Of a stretch of 64,000 nucleotides of DNA, positions 50,433 to 59,101 are shown piece by piece (position 1 is the first letter of the stretch; the number at the start of each line of letters is the position of its first letter). Under the pieces are notes generated by a model. That model ran no database searches, was not told where the DNA came from, and saw nothing but the letters and a program-made list of their open reading frames with translations. The DNA is from Photorhabdus heterorhabditis (GTDB taxonomy: Bacteria; Pseudomonadota; Gammaproteobacteria; Enterobacterales; Enterobacteriaceae), in the NCBI RefSeq assembly GCF_018448905.1, contig NZ_RCWA01000004.1:62001-126000 (forward strand), given 5' to 3'. The translations under genes and the position numbers were made by a program.

Positions 50433-51008
50433 TTAACTGCTCCCATAATTGTAACTACCGTCATAACTGACAGTATTGTTGTAACGAATTGATACAGACT
50501 GATATTCCAAGCTGGCAAGGTGGCAGCGTGCAGGCGCAAACGCTGCCAGTGTAGTGCGCAGTAGCGAGGCTTGATCATTGGTAATAGGTTGCTGAAGTAT
50601 GACGCGATAATCTGCCCAGGATGTTGAATCTCCATAAATATAATTACCGTTATGGCTGGCATGACCGTCATAATTGATTTGACCAGTGCCTTCAATTAAA
50701 TCAACTTCACCAAACCCAAAGCGCCGAATAATTTCATGAATTGACCAAGGTGTACCTTTATACCGATGCAATTCTATAGCTGATTTGATTAACGTACGGC
50801 GAGCATTGTCTGATTCGACAAGCTCCCAGCCATCACCAAATAGGGAGAATTGATTTGCCAGCCAATGCAGCGTGCTGCTATCGACAGTATCAATGAGATA
50901 AACCATTAATTGGGTTAAATCGATATCATCAAAACGGGAGGCCAACTGACCTAATGCACGCATACTGATATCAGCTTCCAGTGGAGGTGGTAGATGTAAC
51001 TTAACCAT
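50433..51008 (-). CDS. P2 gpI-like tail protein
   Basis: 191 residues from MVKLHLPPPLE; family motif YKGTPWSIHEIIRRFGFGEVDLIEG. Baseplate wedge component that links gpJ to the fibre. It overlaps gpJ by 8 bp. The C-terminus is Tyr/Asn/Gly-rich (NNTVSYDGSYNYGSS), partly repeating an internal NYDGHASHNGNYIYG. Confidence 0.9.
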   Translation of the reverse strand: MVKLHLPPPLEADISMRALGQLASRFDDIDLTQLMVYLIDTVDSSTLHWLANQFSLFGDGWELVESDNARRTLIKSAIELHRYKGTPWSIHEIIRRFGFGEVDLIEGTGQINYDGHASHNGNYIYGDSTSWADYRVILQQPITNDQASLLRTTLAAFAPARCHLASLEYQSVSIRYNNTVSYDGSYNYGSS

Positions 51009-52104
51009 CAGCGACTCCGGTGACCACAACAGTGATACCGATACAGTTCGCCCATTCATTTTCACCTACAACCTGAAACGTGGGAGACTCCAGTACGACT
51101 TGATAGACGCCAGAAACAGACAATGTTGAGATGATTTGGCTGGGAACAATATCTTTTCCTAACGTTGTTGCTCGTTCAGCTACCCATGTTTGTATGGCTT
51201 GTTCTGCTGCCGGTTGAATATCAAGCGTATTAACGCCACTGTACAAGGTCAGTTTCGCCTTGATGGTATAATCAACCTTCACGGGAGGTTTTGCATATAC
51301 AGTGTCAGTCAACGGGCGGATTTTTTCATCAGAGCAAGAGCTTTTCACCAGCGTTAAAATGCTTTCATCAGGCAATCCCGTAGCTAATAGTGGAAACAGT
51401 TCAACAACGCCCGGAATGGGAGACATGACTGCGACATCAACAATATTGGGATGGGCACGCATGGCATGAAAACGATAAGCCTGACGACTGCCCGCATTAG
51501 TAAACGATTCAGGGGCCATTTTGATTCGTACACGTAGCCTCTCGTCACTTTCCTCTGCCGAACCACCACTGCTCACTATTGTGTTGGTCACTTGCAGGTC
51601 AATGTCGTCGATTTCATCCAACAATGTACTAATTTGTGCTGGTTGCCAGCTATTCCCTGATAATCCAGTATCTGTACAAGTAGCTGTGACATTAACGAAC
51701 CGTGTGCCGGCTTTCAGAACAGCATCTGTATTAGTAGCAAAAATAATACTGTCCGATGCATTAACACGAGTTCCAACTGGAATGAGTACATCTTGCTCTA
51801 ATGCTTCATCAACACTAAATTGCAATATTGTATGCGCCGGTTGGGCGGATAGCCGATATACTCCGACCAATTCCCCTAAGTAGTCCAAAATGGGCGCACG
51901 GGCAAACTCGACCAAATTCTGCTTGGCGGCTTCCTGAACTTGCATTCTGGTTAGTGCTTCACGATATGCAAATAAATTTATCAGCAGGCGTTCTGCCTGT
52001 GCTGGGTACAAAGTCTTACCTACATCAGCTTCATATTTTGCGATCATTTCGGTTGTGATTTTTTCTACATCACGCTCGATAAAATCAGGTTCTGTCAGCG
52101 CCAT
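51001..52104 (-). CDS. Baseplate assembly protein J
   Basis: 367-residue wedge protein of the gpJ/gp47 family. The signature AQPAHTILQFSVDEALEQDVLIPVGTRV and the central ESDERLRVRIKMAPESFTNAGS are diagnostic. It overlaps both neighbours (gpW upstream by 10 bp). Confidence 0.93.
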   Translation of the reverse strand: MALTEPDFIERDVEKITTEMIAKYEADVGKTLYPAQAERLLINLFAYREALTRMQVQEAAKQNLVEFARAPILDYLGELVGVYRLSAQPAHTILQFSVDEALEQDVLIPVGTRVNASDSIIFATNTDAVLKAGTRFVNVTATCTDTGLSGNSWQPAQISTLLDEIDDIDLQVTNTIVSSGGSAEESDERLRVRIKMAPESFTNAGSRQAYRFHAMRAHPNIVDVAVMSPIPGVVELFPLLATGLPDESILTLVKSSCSDEKIRPLTDTVYAKPPVKVDYTIKAKLTLYSGVNTLDIQPAAEQAIQTWVAERATTLGKDIVPSQIISTLSVSGVYQVVLESPTFQVVGENEWANCIGITVVVTGVADG

Positions 52105-52448
52105 AGCAACTCCGTAGATTGTGTAATGCCATCAACTGCTGTCCAATTCACACGCAGAGTTAGATGCTCTCCATTGACAGTTGGTTTCACGGAGAGCAAC
52201 TGGCAACGAGGTTCCCAACGTGTAATAGCATCAACAGATTCCCTGACAACGTGGGGAATCGCGCGGTCTATTGGGTAATCCATATAAAGGTGCAAGTTAC
52301 TGCCGAATTCTGGTCGATGTGGATCACTGCCACGTGGTGTACGTAGAATAATGAATATTGCTTGGGCGATATCATCCAGCCCACAGGCAATTTTGCCAGA
52401 GTGTTGGAGAGCCGGTTGCCAAAAAACAGAGTGTGAGTTCGTATTCAT
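52095..52448 (-). CDS. Baseplate protein W (gp25-like)
   Basis: 117-residue gpW/gp25-family protein, with ILRTPRGSDPHRPEFGSNLHLYMD, the core of the family. It joins the sheath to the baseplate wedge. 45 bp after gpV. Confidence 0.92.
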   Translation of the reverse strand: MNTNSHSVFWQPALQHSGKIACGLDDIAQAIFIILRTPRGSDPHRPEFGSNLHLYMDYPIDRAIPHVVRESVDAITRWEPRCQLLSVKPTVNGEHLTLRVNWTAVDGITQSTELLWR

Positions 52449-52493
52449 GGGGACAGTATCGTCCTCGGCAGGAATATCTAATATTAAAGACGT

Positions 52494-53096
52494 TTAAAGA
52501 AACCCATGAGAATGATGATTCGAGTTACCGCCTTCATCCATGATGCTACCTGTTGCATGGATGTTGCCATCGACGCTGACATTACCCTGAATGTTCGTAG
52601 TACCATTACCACCAGAACCCGACAGCCCATTTTGGTAAGTTAATTGGCCTTTCACTAACATATTTCCGGTTATGATTGTTTCCGGCGCATCAATAGTTGC
52701 CTGCTGTGTCTGAATAACAACATTGGCTCCCGCTGCGATCTTAATGTGCTGAATGCCACCATTAATAGTCAGGGTGTGTGAGGTACGATCATAGTAAAAA
52801 GCGGCATCATCTGCATAAGTTACACCACGGATATTTTTATTATTAGCAGGCGGTTGATCAACACTGGAATAGATAGCACCTAAAATAACACCATCTTCAC
52901 CATTCGCATCCAATAGCACTTCAACCTGTTCCCCAACATCGGGCAACCAATAGTCTTTGTTATTCTGGGTATTGCGCTGCAACACATTCAGCCAGTTAGT
53001 ACGCATATTATCGCATTCAGGCAATCGCACGCGGGCACGAACAGTAGCAGGATCTACGGCGCTAATCGTACCAACTTGACGAGTTACACTGCTCAT
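52494..53096 (-). CDS. Baseplate spike protein V
   Basis: 200 residues. N-terminal OB-fold (VDPATVRARVRLPECDN, WLPDVGEQVEVLLDANGEDGV), then a beta-helical spike and a C-terminal HHSH near the tip, consistent with the iron-binding HxH apex of P2 gpV. It pierces the outer membrane on contraction. It overlaps gpD by 4 bp. Confidence 0.93.
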   Translation of the reverse strand: MSSVTRQVGTISAVDPATVRARVRLPECDNMRTNWLNVLQRNTQNNKDYWLPDVGEQVEVLLDANGEDGVILGAIYSSVDQPPANNKNIRGVTYADDAAFYYDRTSHTLTINGGIQHIKIAAGANVVIQTQQATIDAPETIITGNMLVKGQLTYQNGLSGSGGNGTTNIQGNVSVDGNIHATGSIMDEGGNSNHHSHGFL

Positions 53097-54271
53097 TTGG
53101 ATTCCTCCTCGATGATCGTGTCGGAAGAACCATCGGGCTTATATACAACCAATTTCTGAGTCTTATCTTTTTTATCTTTCTTGGATTTGCTTGATGTAAC
53201 AGGGCCACGAGCAACTTCAAGTTCGGTTATATATCCGCTGTTGCGATCAAAAGAGTGGTGAGCTGAAGTAATTAACCATTGTCCAGATAACTTGCCAAAT
53301 TCAATCAACTCAATTTTATTTCCGGCGGTTAACTGAGGGGCTCCCATCAATGAAAGTGAGCCGTTCTGCTGGTACTCATTATATGAATCCAATGCTGACG
53401 TGGCCTTTATTTCAGCGCTATCCTTGTTAGCAGCCCGGCTGTTTACTTTTAAGGTATCTGCACTGGTTTCTTTACCGCTACTTTTGCTTCTTGAATTAGA
53501 CTGACTACTTGTACTGGTCGCACCATCAGCTTCATAGACAATCAACTTTTTATCATCAGCCTTTTGGTGCTTCACTTTGGCTTTTTTATAGACTTTATTA
53601 ATCGTGTCCCGTAGTGAAAATTGGGCAACATCACGAGGGTGTAATTTTTTTATGGGTTCTTGGCTGCGCAAACTGGCTAAGTGGGAGAAAATTAGCTGTT
53701 CACTGACAACTTTAACGGCATAACCATATTCACTGGCCAGTCGTTTCAGGAACGCCACATCGGTTTCAGAATATTGCGTCACCCTGTCAATCTTGATGAT
53801 TTCGATACTGCCGATCAGCTTTAACTGATGTTTCTTAGCGATGCGGTTAGCAATAGCGGACAGAGTTGTATTTTCAAATCCACGGTTAGATTTGGTCCGC
53901 AATGCCGTATTGATAGACGTTGCTATACCTCGGACAGATACAATAGAAGGAGGGATGTTGACTTCAATTTCATCAATATAGAATGAGCCACAATTCAGTA
54001 ACCGTTCGCCGAAATAGCCCAACTTCAATGTCAACGTATCACCTTTGCCCGGATACCATTTATCTAGCCAGCGACCATCAGTATCATCCAACTCTACCTC
54101 TATTTCATCAGATTCGCTTTTGATGTTGTCGGTATAGCTGACACGAGTGACATAAGGAGTGATGTCATTTGTGATATCTTTTTGCAAATATCGTAACGTG
54201 AATGTCGGACTTAAAACCTCAGAGACACCCGTTATAGATGGTGTTTGCCTGGTATCAATTATCTTAGCCAC
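53093..54271 (-). CDS. Late control protein D / baseplate hub
   Basis: 392-residue gpD family hub protein (phage late control D, gp27-like fold). Motifs: VSYTDNIKSESDEIEVELDD, YSETDVAFLKRLASEYGYAV and GQWLITSAHHSFDRNSGYITELE. A Ser/Lys-rich stretch (about residues 255-285) and a lysine-rich C-terminus are the variable parts. Overlaps gpX by 13 bp. Confidence 0.93.
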   Translation of the reverse strand: MAKIIDTRQTPSITGVSEVLSPTFTLRYLQKDITNDITPYVTRVSYTDNIKSESDEIEVELDDTDGRWLDKWYPGKGDTLTLKLGYFGERLLNCGSFYIDEIEVNIPPSIVSVRGIATSINTALRTKSNRGFENTTLSAIANRIAKKHQLKLIGSIEIIKIDRVTQYSETDVAFLKRLASEYGYAVKVVSEQLIFSHLASLRSQEPIKKLHPRDVAQFSLRDTINKVYKKAKVKHQKADDKKLIVYEADGATSTSSQSNSRSKSSGKETSADTLKVNSRAANKDSAEIKATSALDSYNEYQQNGSLSLMGAPQLTAGNKIELIEFGKLSGQWLITSAHHSFDRNSGYITELEVARGPVTSSKSKKDKKDKTQKLVVYKPDGSSDTIIEEESK

Positions 54272-54477
54272 GGTGGTGTATCCTCTGCAATTACTACATC
54301 GTCAGCGTCAATGATGGGGATCAACAATACGATCCCAGATGGCAATACAGGTGTAACTGCAACGTGCGGATTAGCAGCGATTATGCGAGCGTAACCTAAA
54401 GGTTCACCATAATAATGGTGAGCCAATAAATCCCACCTATCGCCATCTTTTGTAATGTATTCAAGAAACATGATCAA
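54259..54477 (-). CDS. Tail protein X (LysM-like)
   Basis: 72-residue gpX with a LysM-type motif (DGDRWDLLAHHYYG, then IIAANPHV). Small hub-associated protein found between gpU and gpD in P2-like tails. Confidence 0.92.
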   Translation of the reverse strand: MIMFLEYITKDGDRWDLLAHHYYGEPLGYARIIAANPHVAVTPVLPSGIVLLIPIIDADDVVIAEDTPPWLR

Positions 54478-55358
54478 AGCGCCCTTGTGGTAATTTGCGC
54501 GGCCATCTTACTGAGCGCGGGTGATATTGATGTAAATGTTGAACTTGCCGATTCAAGTTGAGCTGATACAGAATCTAATGCAGCTGAGATATTACTGTTA
54601 TCTGCACGGCTTAATGACGATTGAGCATTGTTAACAAATGTTACTGCTTGCCCCGTTGCTCTGGTCAATTGAATTGCATCTGGCAATGAGTCACCGAGTG
54701 ATTGAAAAGCCGGATAGCTTTTCCCTAATGGCCCAACAATATTGTTAAGTCCGGTAAGAAGACCTGGTACGCGGGTTAACGCTACAGTCGGGTTGTCTTT
54801 CATCTTCTGTGTAATACGTACCGCACTGATCGTCGTTTGCAGTGCTGATTGTGCTTGTTTGGCATAATTCACTCCATCCCTGACTTTTTTAGCCATACCT
54901 GATGGTTTCGGTATTGCATTAGACAACGCTTTTGTATTCGGGACATGAGATTTAATGGCAGGCGGTTTCAGTGGTTTTTTAGGATCACCGATATATTCAC
55001 GTAATGTCACCGAGGCATTGAGGGCAAATATATTACCTACTGAATCCGTTTGTTCACTGGAGGCTGTTACATCAGTAATAACAAACCAGCCCCGGTAATC
55101 ACCATTTCCGAATATTAGCGCAAGTGCTTGATGTTTCCGCATTGCTTCACGCAGCCGATTCAATTCAATATCCGGCGCACAATAATGTTGATGAAAGACC
55201 AAGCTAATTTGAATTTCATCCAGTTTCTCACCTACAAACTGCAAGCCGGGCTTACCCTGAATTCGGGCATGTTCGGCATAATCAACACCAAACGTTACAT
55301 CAAAACCATCCCAATATGTGATTAGCTCAAATTCAATATCACCTAATACAGCAAACAT
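54474..55358 (-). CDS. Tail protein U with C-terminal extension
   Basis: The first 135 residues match P2 gpU (FAVLGDIEFELITYW, AMRKHQALALIFGNGDYRGWFVI), the tail completion and baseplate-linked protein. A further 160 residues, Ala/Ser/Thr-rich and probably helical, have no P2 counterpart. The start overlaps the tape-measure stop by one base. Confidence 0.88.
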   Translation of the reverse strand: MFAVLGDIEFELITYWDGFDVTFGVDYAEHARIQGKPGLQFVGEKLDEIQISLVFHQHYCAPDIELNRLREAMRKHQALALIFGNGDYRGWFVITDVTASSEQTDSVGNIFALNASVTLREYIGDPKKPLKPPAIKSHVPNTKALSNAIPKPSGMAKKVRDGVNYAKQAQSALQTTISAVRITQKMKDNPTVALTRVPGLLTGLNNIVGPLGKSYPAFQSLGDSLPDAIQLTRATGQAVTFVNNAQSSLSRADNSNISAALDSVSAQLESASSTFTSISPALSKMAAQITTRAL

Positions 55359-57910
55359 TATCCGTACCTCCGGCGTTCTCTCTGAATAACAATACGCTCC
55401 AGCAGTTTTTCTAATTCACGCATACTCAGGTTTAAGGCTTGACTAATATCGGGTATAGCCGTTTGTTGTTTATCACCAATGTATATTTGCGGGGCGAAAG
55501 AGATAGAAAAACCATTATTGCTGTTGCTGGCATCTTTATAACCTGTTCGTTTAATTGGATTGCCCGACATCATCTCAGGAGGTGAGATTTGTGGGACATC
55601 GGGGGTCATTCCCTCAGTCAGACGCTGAGTGGCACGAGCAGCCAACGGCATAGTACGATCAATACCAACAACCGTACCTTGCACAATATTATCGCCAAAT
55701 CCCATAAATACCCGACTGGGAGATTGAATACCTAATGCTTCTTTAAACCAGCTAGAAACTTTACCACCAAAGTTTTTAATGGTGTCCTTAGCCGTGGTCA
55801 GCATATTAGAAATACCATTAACCAACCCATTAACGATATTTTTACCAAAATCAGTAAAATTATCGGGCATATCCATGCCAAACCATTTCATAACGTCAGC
55901 GAATGTTTTATAGAACAATCCCAATGGCGACCAGTTTAAAATTAATTTACTGACCTCAAATATTCCGCCATCAAACGCATTAGTAATGTCATTCCATCGA
56001 GCTGTAAACCAACCTTTGACGTTAGACCAAATATTTTTGATTCCCTGCCATCCCATTTGGAAAGCGAATTTTACTAAGACCCAAAGCCGTTTAAAGAAAT
56101 TACTGATGGGCTTCCAATAGCGATAGATAAGATAAGCGGCCACTGCAATACCAGTGATGATCAATCCGATAGGATTCATTAATAATGCGCGTCCAATCCA
56201 CAAAATAGCTCTGCCAGCTACCATTAAGCCCTTATAGAGAGCACTACCAAGGATTCTACCCAACCAGAGAGCTGCTCCGGCTATTTTTCCCAAGATGTTT
56301 GCAGCGACACCAAATCTGCCGCCACTGCCGATAGCCATTCGAAACAGTAACCACCGTGTGCGCATTAACATTGCGCCTTTCCAGATATCAGTTATAGGGG
56401 AAAGCAAAAGATTAAGACCTAATCTGACACCGATTGAAGCTGCTTTGAATGCCAAGAACCCGCCGACCAGCGTGACAACATTGCTGATAAGTTCAGGATT
56501 AGCGGCCAGCCATTTTCCGGTCTTGTCCATCAATGGAATAAAGGTTTCGGCTAACTGTATTAATGCTGGACGCAGCGACTGACCAATGCTAATAGCCGAA
56601 TCATTAAACTCAATTTGAGTACGCCGCCACTGTGCTTCTAAGGTATCGTTTTGTTTATCAAAGTCGGTATCAACAGATTTTTGTGCCGAATCAGTCCCCA
56701 TGCCTGTTTTGATACGCTGATAATCGCCCCAACGTTGCCGCATGGCCAAGAGATGGTTGACTGTCTGTACGTCGGTGAAAATAGAGGATAACCCGAAGGA
56801 TTCCATGAGCATACGCTGTGCATCTTCATCACCTCTGGCTCCCGCTTTTTTCCACTCTTTCATGAGATCAGCGCCTTTACTCTTGATAAATCGGTCTGCG
56901 ATCATGATTGAGGCTTCATATTGTGAGTACCCCGAAGAAACATATCTGCTCATTGAGGTTTGATAATCGACGTCAGCTTCAGCGTATCTTTTGGCAATAT
57001 CACCACGTCCCATTGAAGCTAGCCAGTTCCTCATATTGGTAGCTGCTTCACCTTCCGTTCCTGCGCCTTCACGGCCAACTTCCAAGCTGGCAATAATCTG
57101 TGAAACTGCCTCCTGACCATATATTCCCTTACCAGCAAATTGCTGCGCCATTTCTGGAAAGTATTGGGCGAGATCTTTTAATTCAAAACGACCCGATTTA
57201 GCACCGAAAACGGCTCGGTTAAAGGCTTCCTTGAGCGCTTGATCACCTTCAATTTTCAGGGACTCAAAGGACAGAGCCATTTTGGCTAAGTCATTAATAT
57301 TAGCTTTGGACGCCGTGGCGACGCGGCCCAATAATCCACTCATATCGGTCGATTTCATGGGAGATTTTCCGGCGGCAACCAATGTGCCAACACCTTCCAG
57401 CAGGGTTTCTTGTAATTGGTTTGTTTGCTTGGCGTTCTGGCGCAAGATGATTCCGATTTTTTGCTCTTCTTTCGGAGACAGATTGCCAGTGACAGCTATG
57501 TCCCTTAATCCTGATTCAAAAGAGGCATACTTTGTGACGGACTGAATAACGGGAGAGGATATCGTGTGAGTTAATGCATAGGTTTCGGCTCCCTGTGCAT
57601 ATAGCGCCATACGATTCGCTTTGGCTGCATCACTCATGCTAGCCGCAGACTGTAAGCGCTGTTGCTGGCGGTTCAACTGTTCCAGCGTTCGACTGATGCG
57701 TTGTAGATCCGCATTCAAACGCTGGGCACTACGGGAACCAAGTTGACCGTAACGTTCAACAGCACGGTTCAGTGCCTGCTGTCGGTTCTCCAGTTGGCGA
57801 GTCGTTTCTCCCAGTGTTCCTAGAGTACGGCGTGTACCAGACATGGCAGAACTGAACGCACTACTAATGGCCCCACCAATAATGACACCAATGGAAAATT
57901 CTGTTGACAC
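55358..57910 (-). CDS. Tail tape measure protein
   Basis: 850 residues. An N-terminal coiled coil (about 30-95), a conserved TMP core (FESGLRDIAVTGNLS), several hydrophobic segments (about 460-620), and a C-terminal part with NGLVNGISNMLTTAKDTIKNFGGKV and SPSRVFMGFGDNIV. Its length sets the tail length. Confidence 0.93.
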   Translation of the reverse strand: MSTEFSIGVIIGGAISSAFSSAMSGTRRTLGTLGETTRQLENRQQALNRAVERYGQLGSRSAQRLNADLQRISRTLEQLNRQQQRLQSAASMSDAAKANRMALYAQGAETYALTHTISSPVIQSVTKYASFESGLRDIAVTGNLSPKEEQKIGIILRQNAKQTNQLQETLLEGVGTLVAAGKSPMKSTDMSGLLGRVATASKANINDLAKMALSFESLKIEGDQALKEAFNRAVFGAKSGRFELKDLAQYFPEMAQQFAGKGIYGQEAVSQIIASLEVGREGAGTEGEAATNMRNWLASMGRGDIAKRYAEADVDYQTSMSRYVSSGYSQYEASIMIADRFIKSKGADLMKEWKKAGARGDEDAQRMLMESFGLSSIFTDVQTVNHLLAMRQRWGDYQRIKTGMGTDSAQKSVDTDFDKQNDTLEAQWRRTQIEFNDSAISIGQSLRPALIQLAETFIPLMDKTGKWLAANPELISNVVTLVGGFLAFKAASIGVRLGLNLLLSPITDIWKGAMLMRTRWLLFRMAIGSGGRFGVAANILGKIAGAALWLGRILGSALYKGLMVAGRAILWIGRALLMNPIGLIITGIAVAAYLIYRYWKPISNFFKRLWVLVKFAFQMGWQGIKNIWSNVKGWFTARWNDITNAFDGGIFEVSKLILNWSPLGLFYKTFADVMKWFGMDMPDNFTDFGKNIVNGLVNGISNMLTTAKDTIKNFGGKVSSWFKEALGIQSPSRVFMGFGDNIVQGTVVGIDRTMPLAARATQRLTEGMTPDVPQISPPEMMSGNPIKRTGYKDASNSNNGFSISFAPQIYIGDKQQTAIPDISQALNLSMRELEKLLERIVIQRERRRYG

Positions 57911-57913
57911 GAA

Positions 57914-58123
57914 TTAACCGCCTCCATTCTCGCGTTTGATTTGGGTGTTGGCCTCATTCAACCAACATTCAAATTCATCCAGCGCCAGATTATCAATCTC
58001 GCTCGGCTGGAACCGGAACCATCGTGCCAACATCGCCGATGCTTGCCACACTGTTTTTATTTCCCTGATCCAATCCGATAACTTGCTGAAATCGTTTCTG
58101 TAATGCCAGATAATCAGCGACAT
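57914..58123 (-). CDS. E'-type tail assembly extension
   Basis: 69 codons open from an ATG at 58123 and ending 4 bp before the tape-measure start, overlapping the E-type gene in another frame. It has WHYRNDFSKLSDWIREIKTVWQ, like P2 E' proteins. No good ribosome site precedes the ATG, so it is probably reached by frameshifting from the E gene. The frame offset needed is +1 (or -2). Confidence 0.7.
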   Translation of the reverse strand: MSLIIWHYRNDFSKLSDWIREIKTVWQASAMLARWFRFQPSEIDNLALDEFECWLNEANTQIKRENGGG

Positions 58124-58319
58124 CCATCTGTTCGATATCTTCTGGTAACAATCCTGTCGAACGTGCTATCAAAATATCATCCCAGTCAGTAGGATTTTCG
58201 CTGGCTCGCCGGGCAGCCTTGATATCTTTAACTTTCAAACGTGATAACTGAAGCTCTTCAATGCGAACACCAGCAGCCGTGGTATAGGGAAATTGAAGAT
58301 GGTAAGTCGTGGTTGACAT
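57993..58319 (-). CDS. Tail assembly chaperone (P2 gpE-like)
   Basis: 108-residue protein of the phage tail assembly chaperone family (LQFPYTTAAGVRIEELQLSRLKVKDIKAARRA in parts). Chaperone that coats the tape measure during tail building. It overlaps E' by 131 bp. Confidence 0.85.
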   Translation of the reverse strand: MSTTTYHLQFPYTTAAGVRIEELQLSRLKVKDIKAARRASENPTDWDDILIARSTGLLPEDIEQMDVADYLALQKRFQQVIGLDQGNKNSVASIGDVGTMVPVPAERD

Positions 58320-58396
58320 GATGATACTCCTCTGTAAGTTTCATTCAGTATCATCCATGTATGGAAACGGAAATATTAAAGGGGATTAAAGAAGAA

Positions 58397-58412
58397 AGGG
58401 GCTGATGCCCCT
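58397..58412 (-). terminator. Weak intrinsic terminator after the tube gene
   Basis: On the minus strand AGGGGC-ATCA-GCCCCT is followed by TTCTTCTTT. It lies between the tube gene (with a possible small gene) and the E gene, so it could reduce read-through into E, the tape measure and downstream tail genes. Confidence 0.5.
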
Positions 58413-58416
58413 GTCA

Positions 58417-58587
58417 TTAGTGAGTGCGAAAGCCTCTACAGTTACGGAAAAAGTCTATCAGATATTCTTTCCCTTTCGCTGCACTGATATCGGAAAACCA
58501 ACCTTCCGGAGGAGTCCACTTATCAATCAAGTCGGCAAGCTTTCTGGCTTTGGAGCGAGTGCAGTCATGATTTAGTTTAACCTCCAA
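58417..58587 (-). CDS. Possible 56-residue phage protein with TTG start
   Basis: The frame encodes CTRSKARKLADLIDKWTPP, then EGWFSDISAAKGKEYLIDFF and a basic end (RNCRGFRTH), which looks like real protein sequence and fills the tube-E gap. The only in-frame start is a TTG overlapping the tube gene end by 11 bp; the GGAGG there serves an ATG in another frame that gives only 13 codons. Family not recognised. Confidence 0.45.
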   Translation of the reverse strand: MEVKLNHDCTRSKARKLADLIDKWTPPEGWFSDISAAKGKEYLIDFFRNCRGFRTH

Positions 58588-59101
58588 TATTGATGCGATA
58601 ATCGGTCAGTTGATCAATGCCGCCAACACGGAAGATATTGGCCAGATAATCCAGTTCTAACAGCTCCTCACCATCCAGTACCTGCTTAATATAGGTACTG
58701 GTAAAGCTACTGGAAAAATCAGCATTTTCATGTTGCTTAAATGTGCCCAGCGGATTCTTCTTAAATAAAATGGTCAGATATGTCACCAATGGCACTTCAT
58801 CAATGCGCCCCTGTGAACTGAATTTCTGGACGCTGGAACGGCACTGCAATGCCAGAGACTTATAGGGATTGGCAGCAGATAACATGGCGTCACGGTAGAA
58901 ACTGTTCCACTTGATCTCGCCTTCCAGCTTATCGAAGCCTGCTGGTAGTTCCACCTTACCGACCATCCCCAGCGCCTTATGCTCCTGCATGGTCATGGAA
59001 ACGTCTGGCAGTTTCACTTCTTCAGCCCGTCCCAACAGGTTATTGCCGTCAATATAAATATTGGCGTTGGTGATGCGGTTAATCTCTATTTTTCCGGCCA
59101 T
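58577..59101 (-). CDS. Major tail tube protein (P2 FII-like)
   Basis: 174 residues. Family motifs: ITNANIYIDGNNLLGRAEEVKLPDV and HKALGMVGKVELPAGFDKLEGEIKW in parts. Forms the inner tube of the contractile tail. Its start overlaps the sheath stop by one base. Confidence 0.94.
   Translation of the reverse strand: MAGKIEINRITNANIYIDGNNLLGRAEEVKLPDVSMTMQEHKALGMVGKVELPAGFDKLEGEIKWNSFYRDAMLSAANPYKSLALQCRSSVQKFSSQGRIDEVPLVTYLTILFKKNPLGTFKQHENADFSSSFTSTYIKQVLDGEELLELDYLANIFRVGGIDQLTDYRINIGG

Noticed and set aside
50432-50695. 88-codon extension of the tail fibre gene
   Set aside because: It overlaps the well-supported gpI gene in another frame; MANLPETPQW is the natural fibre start.
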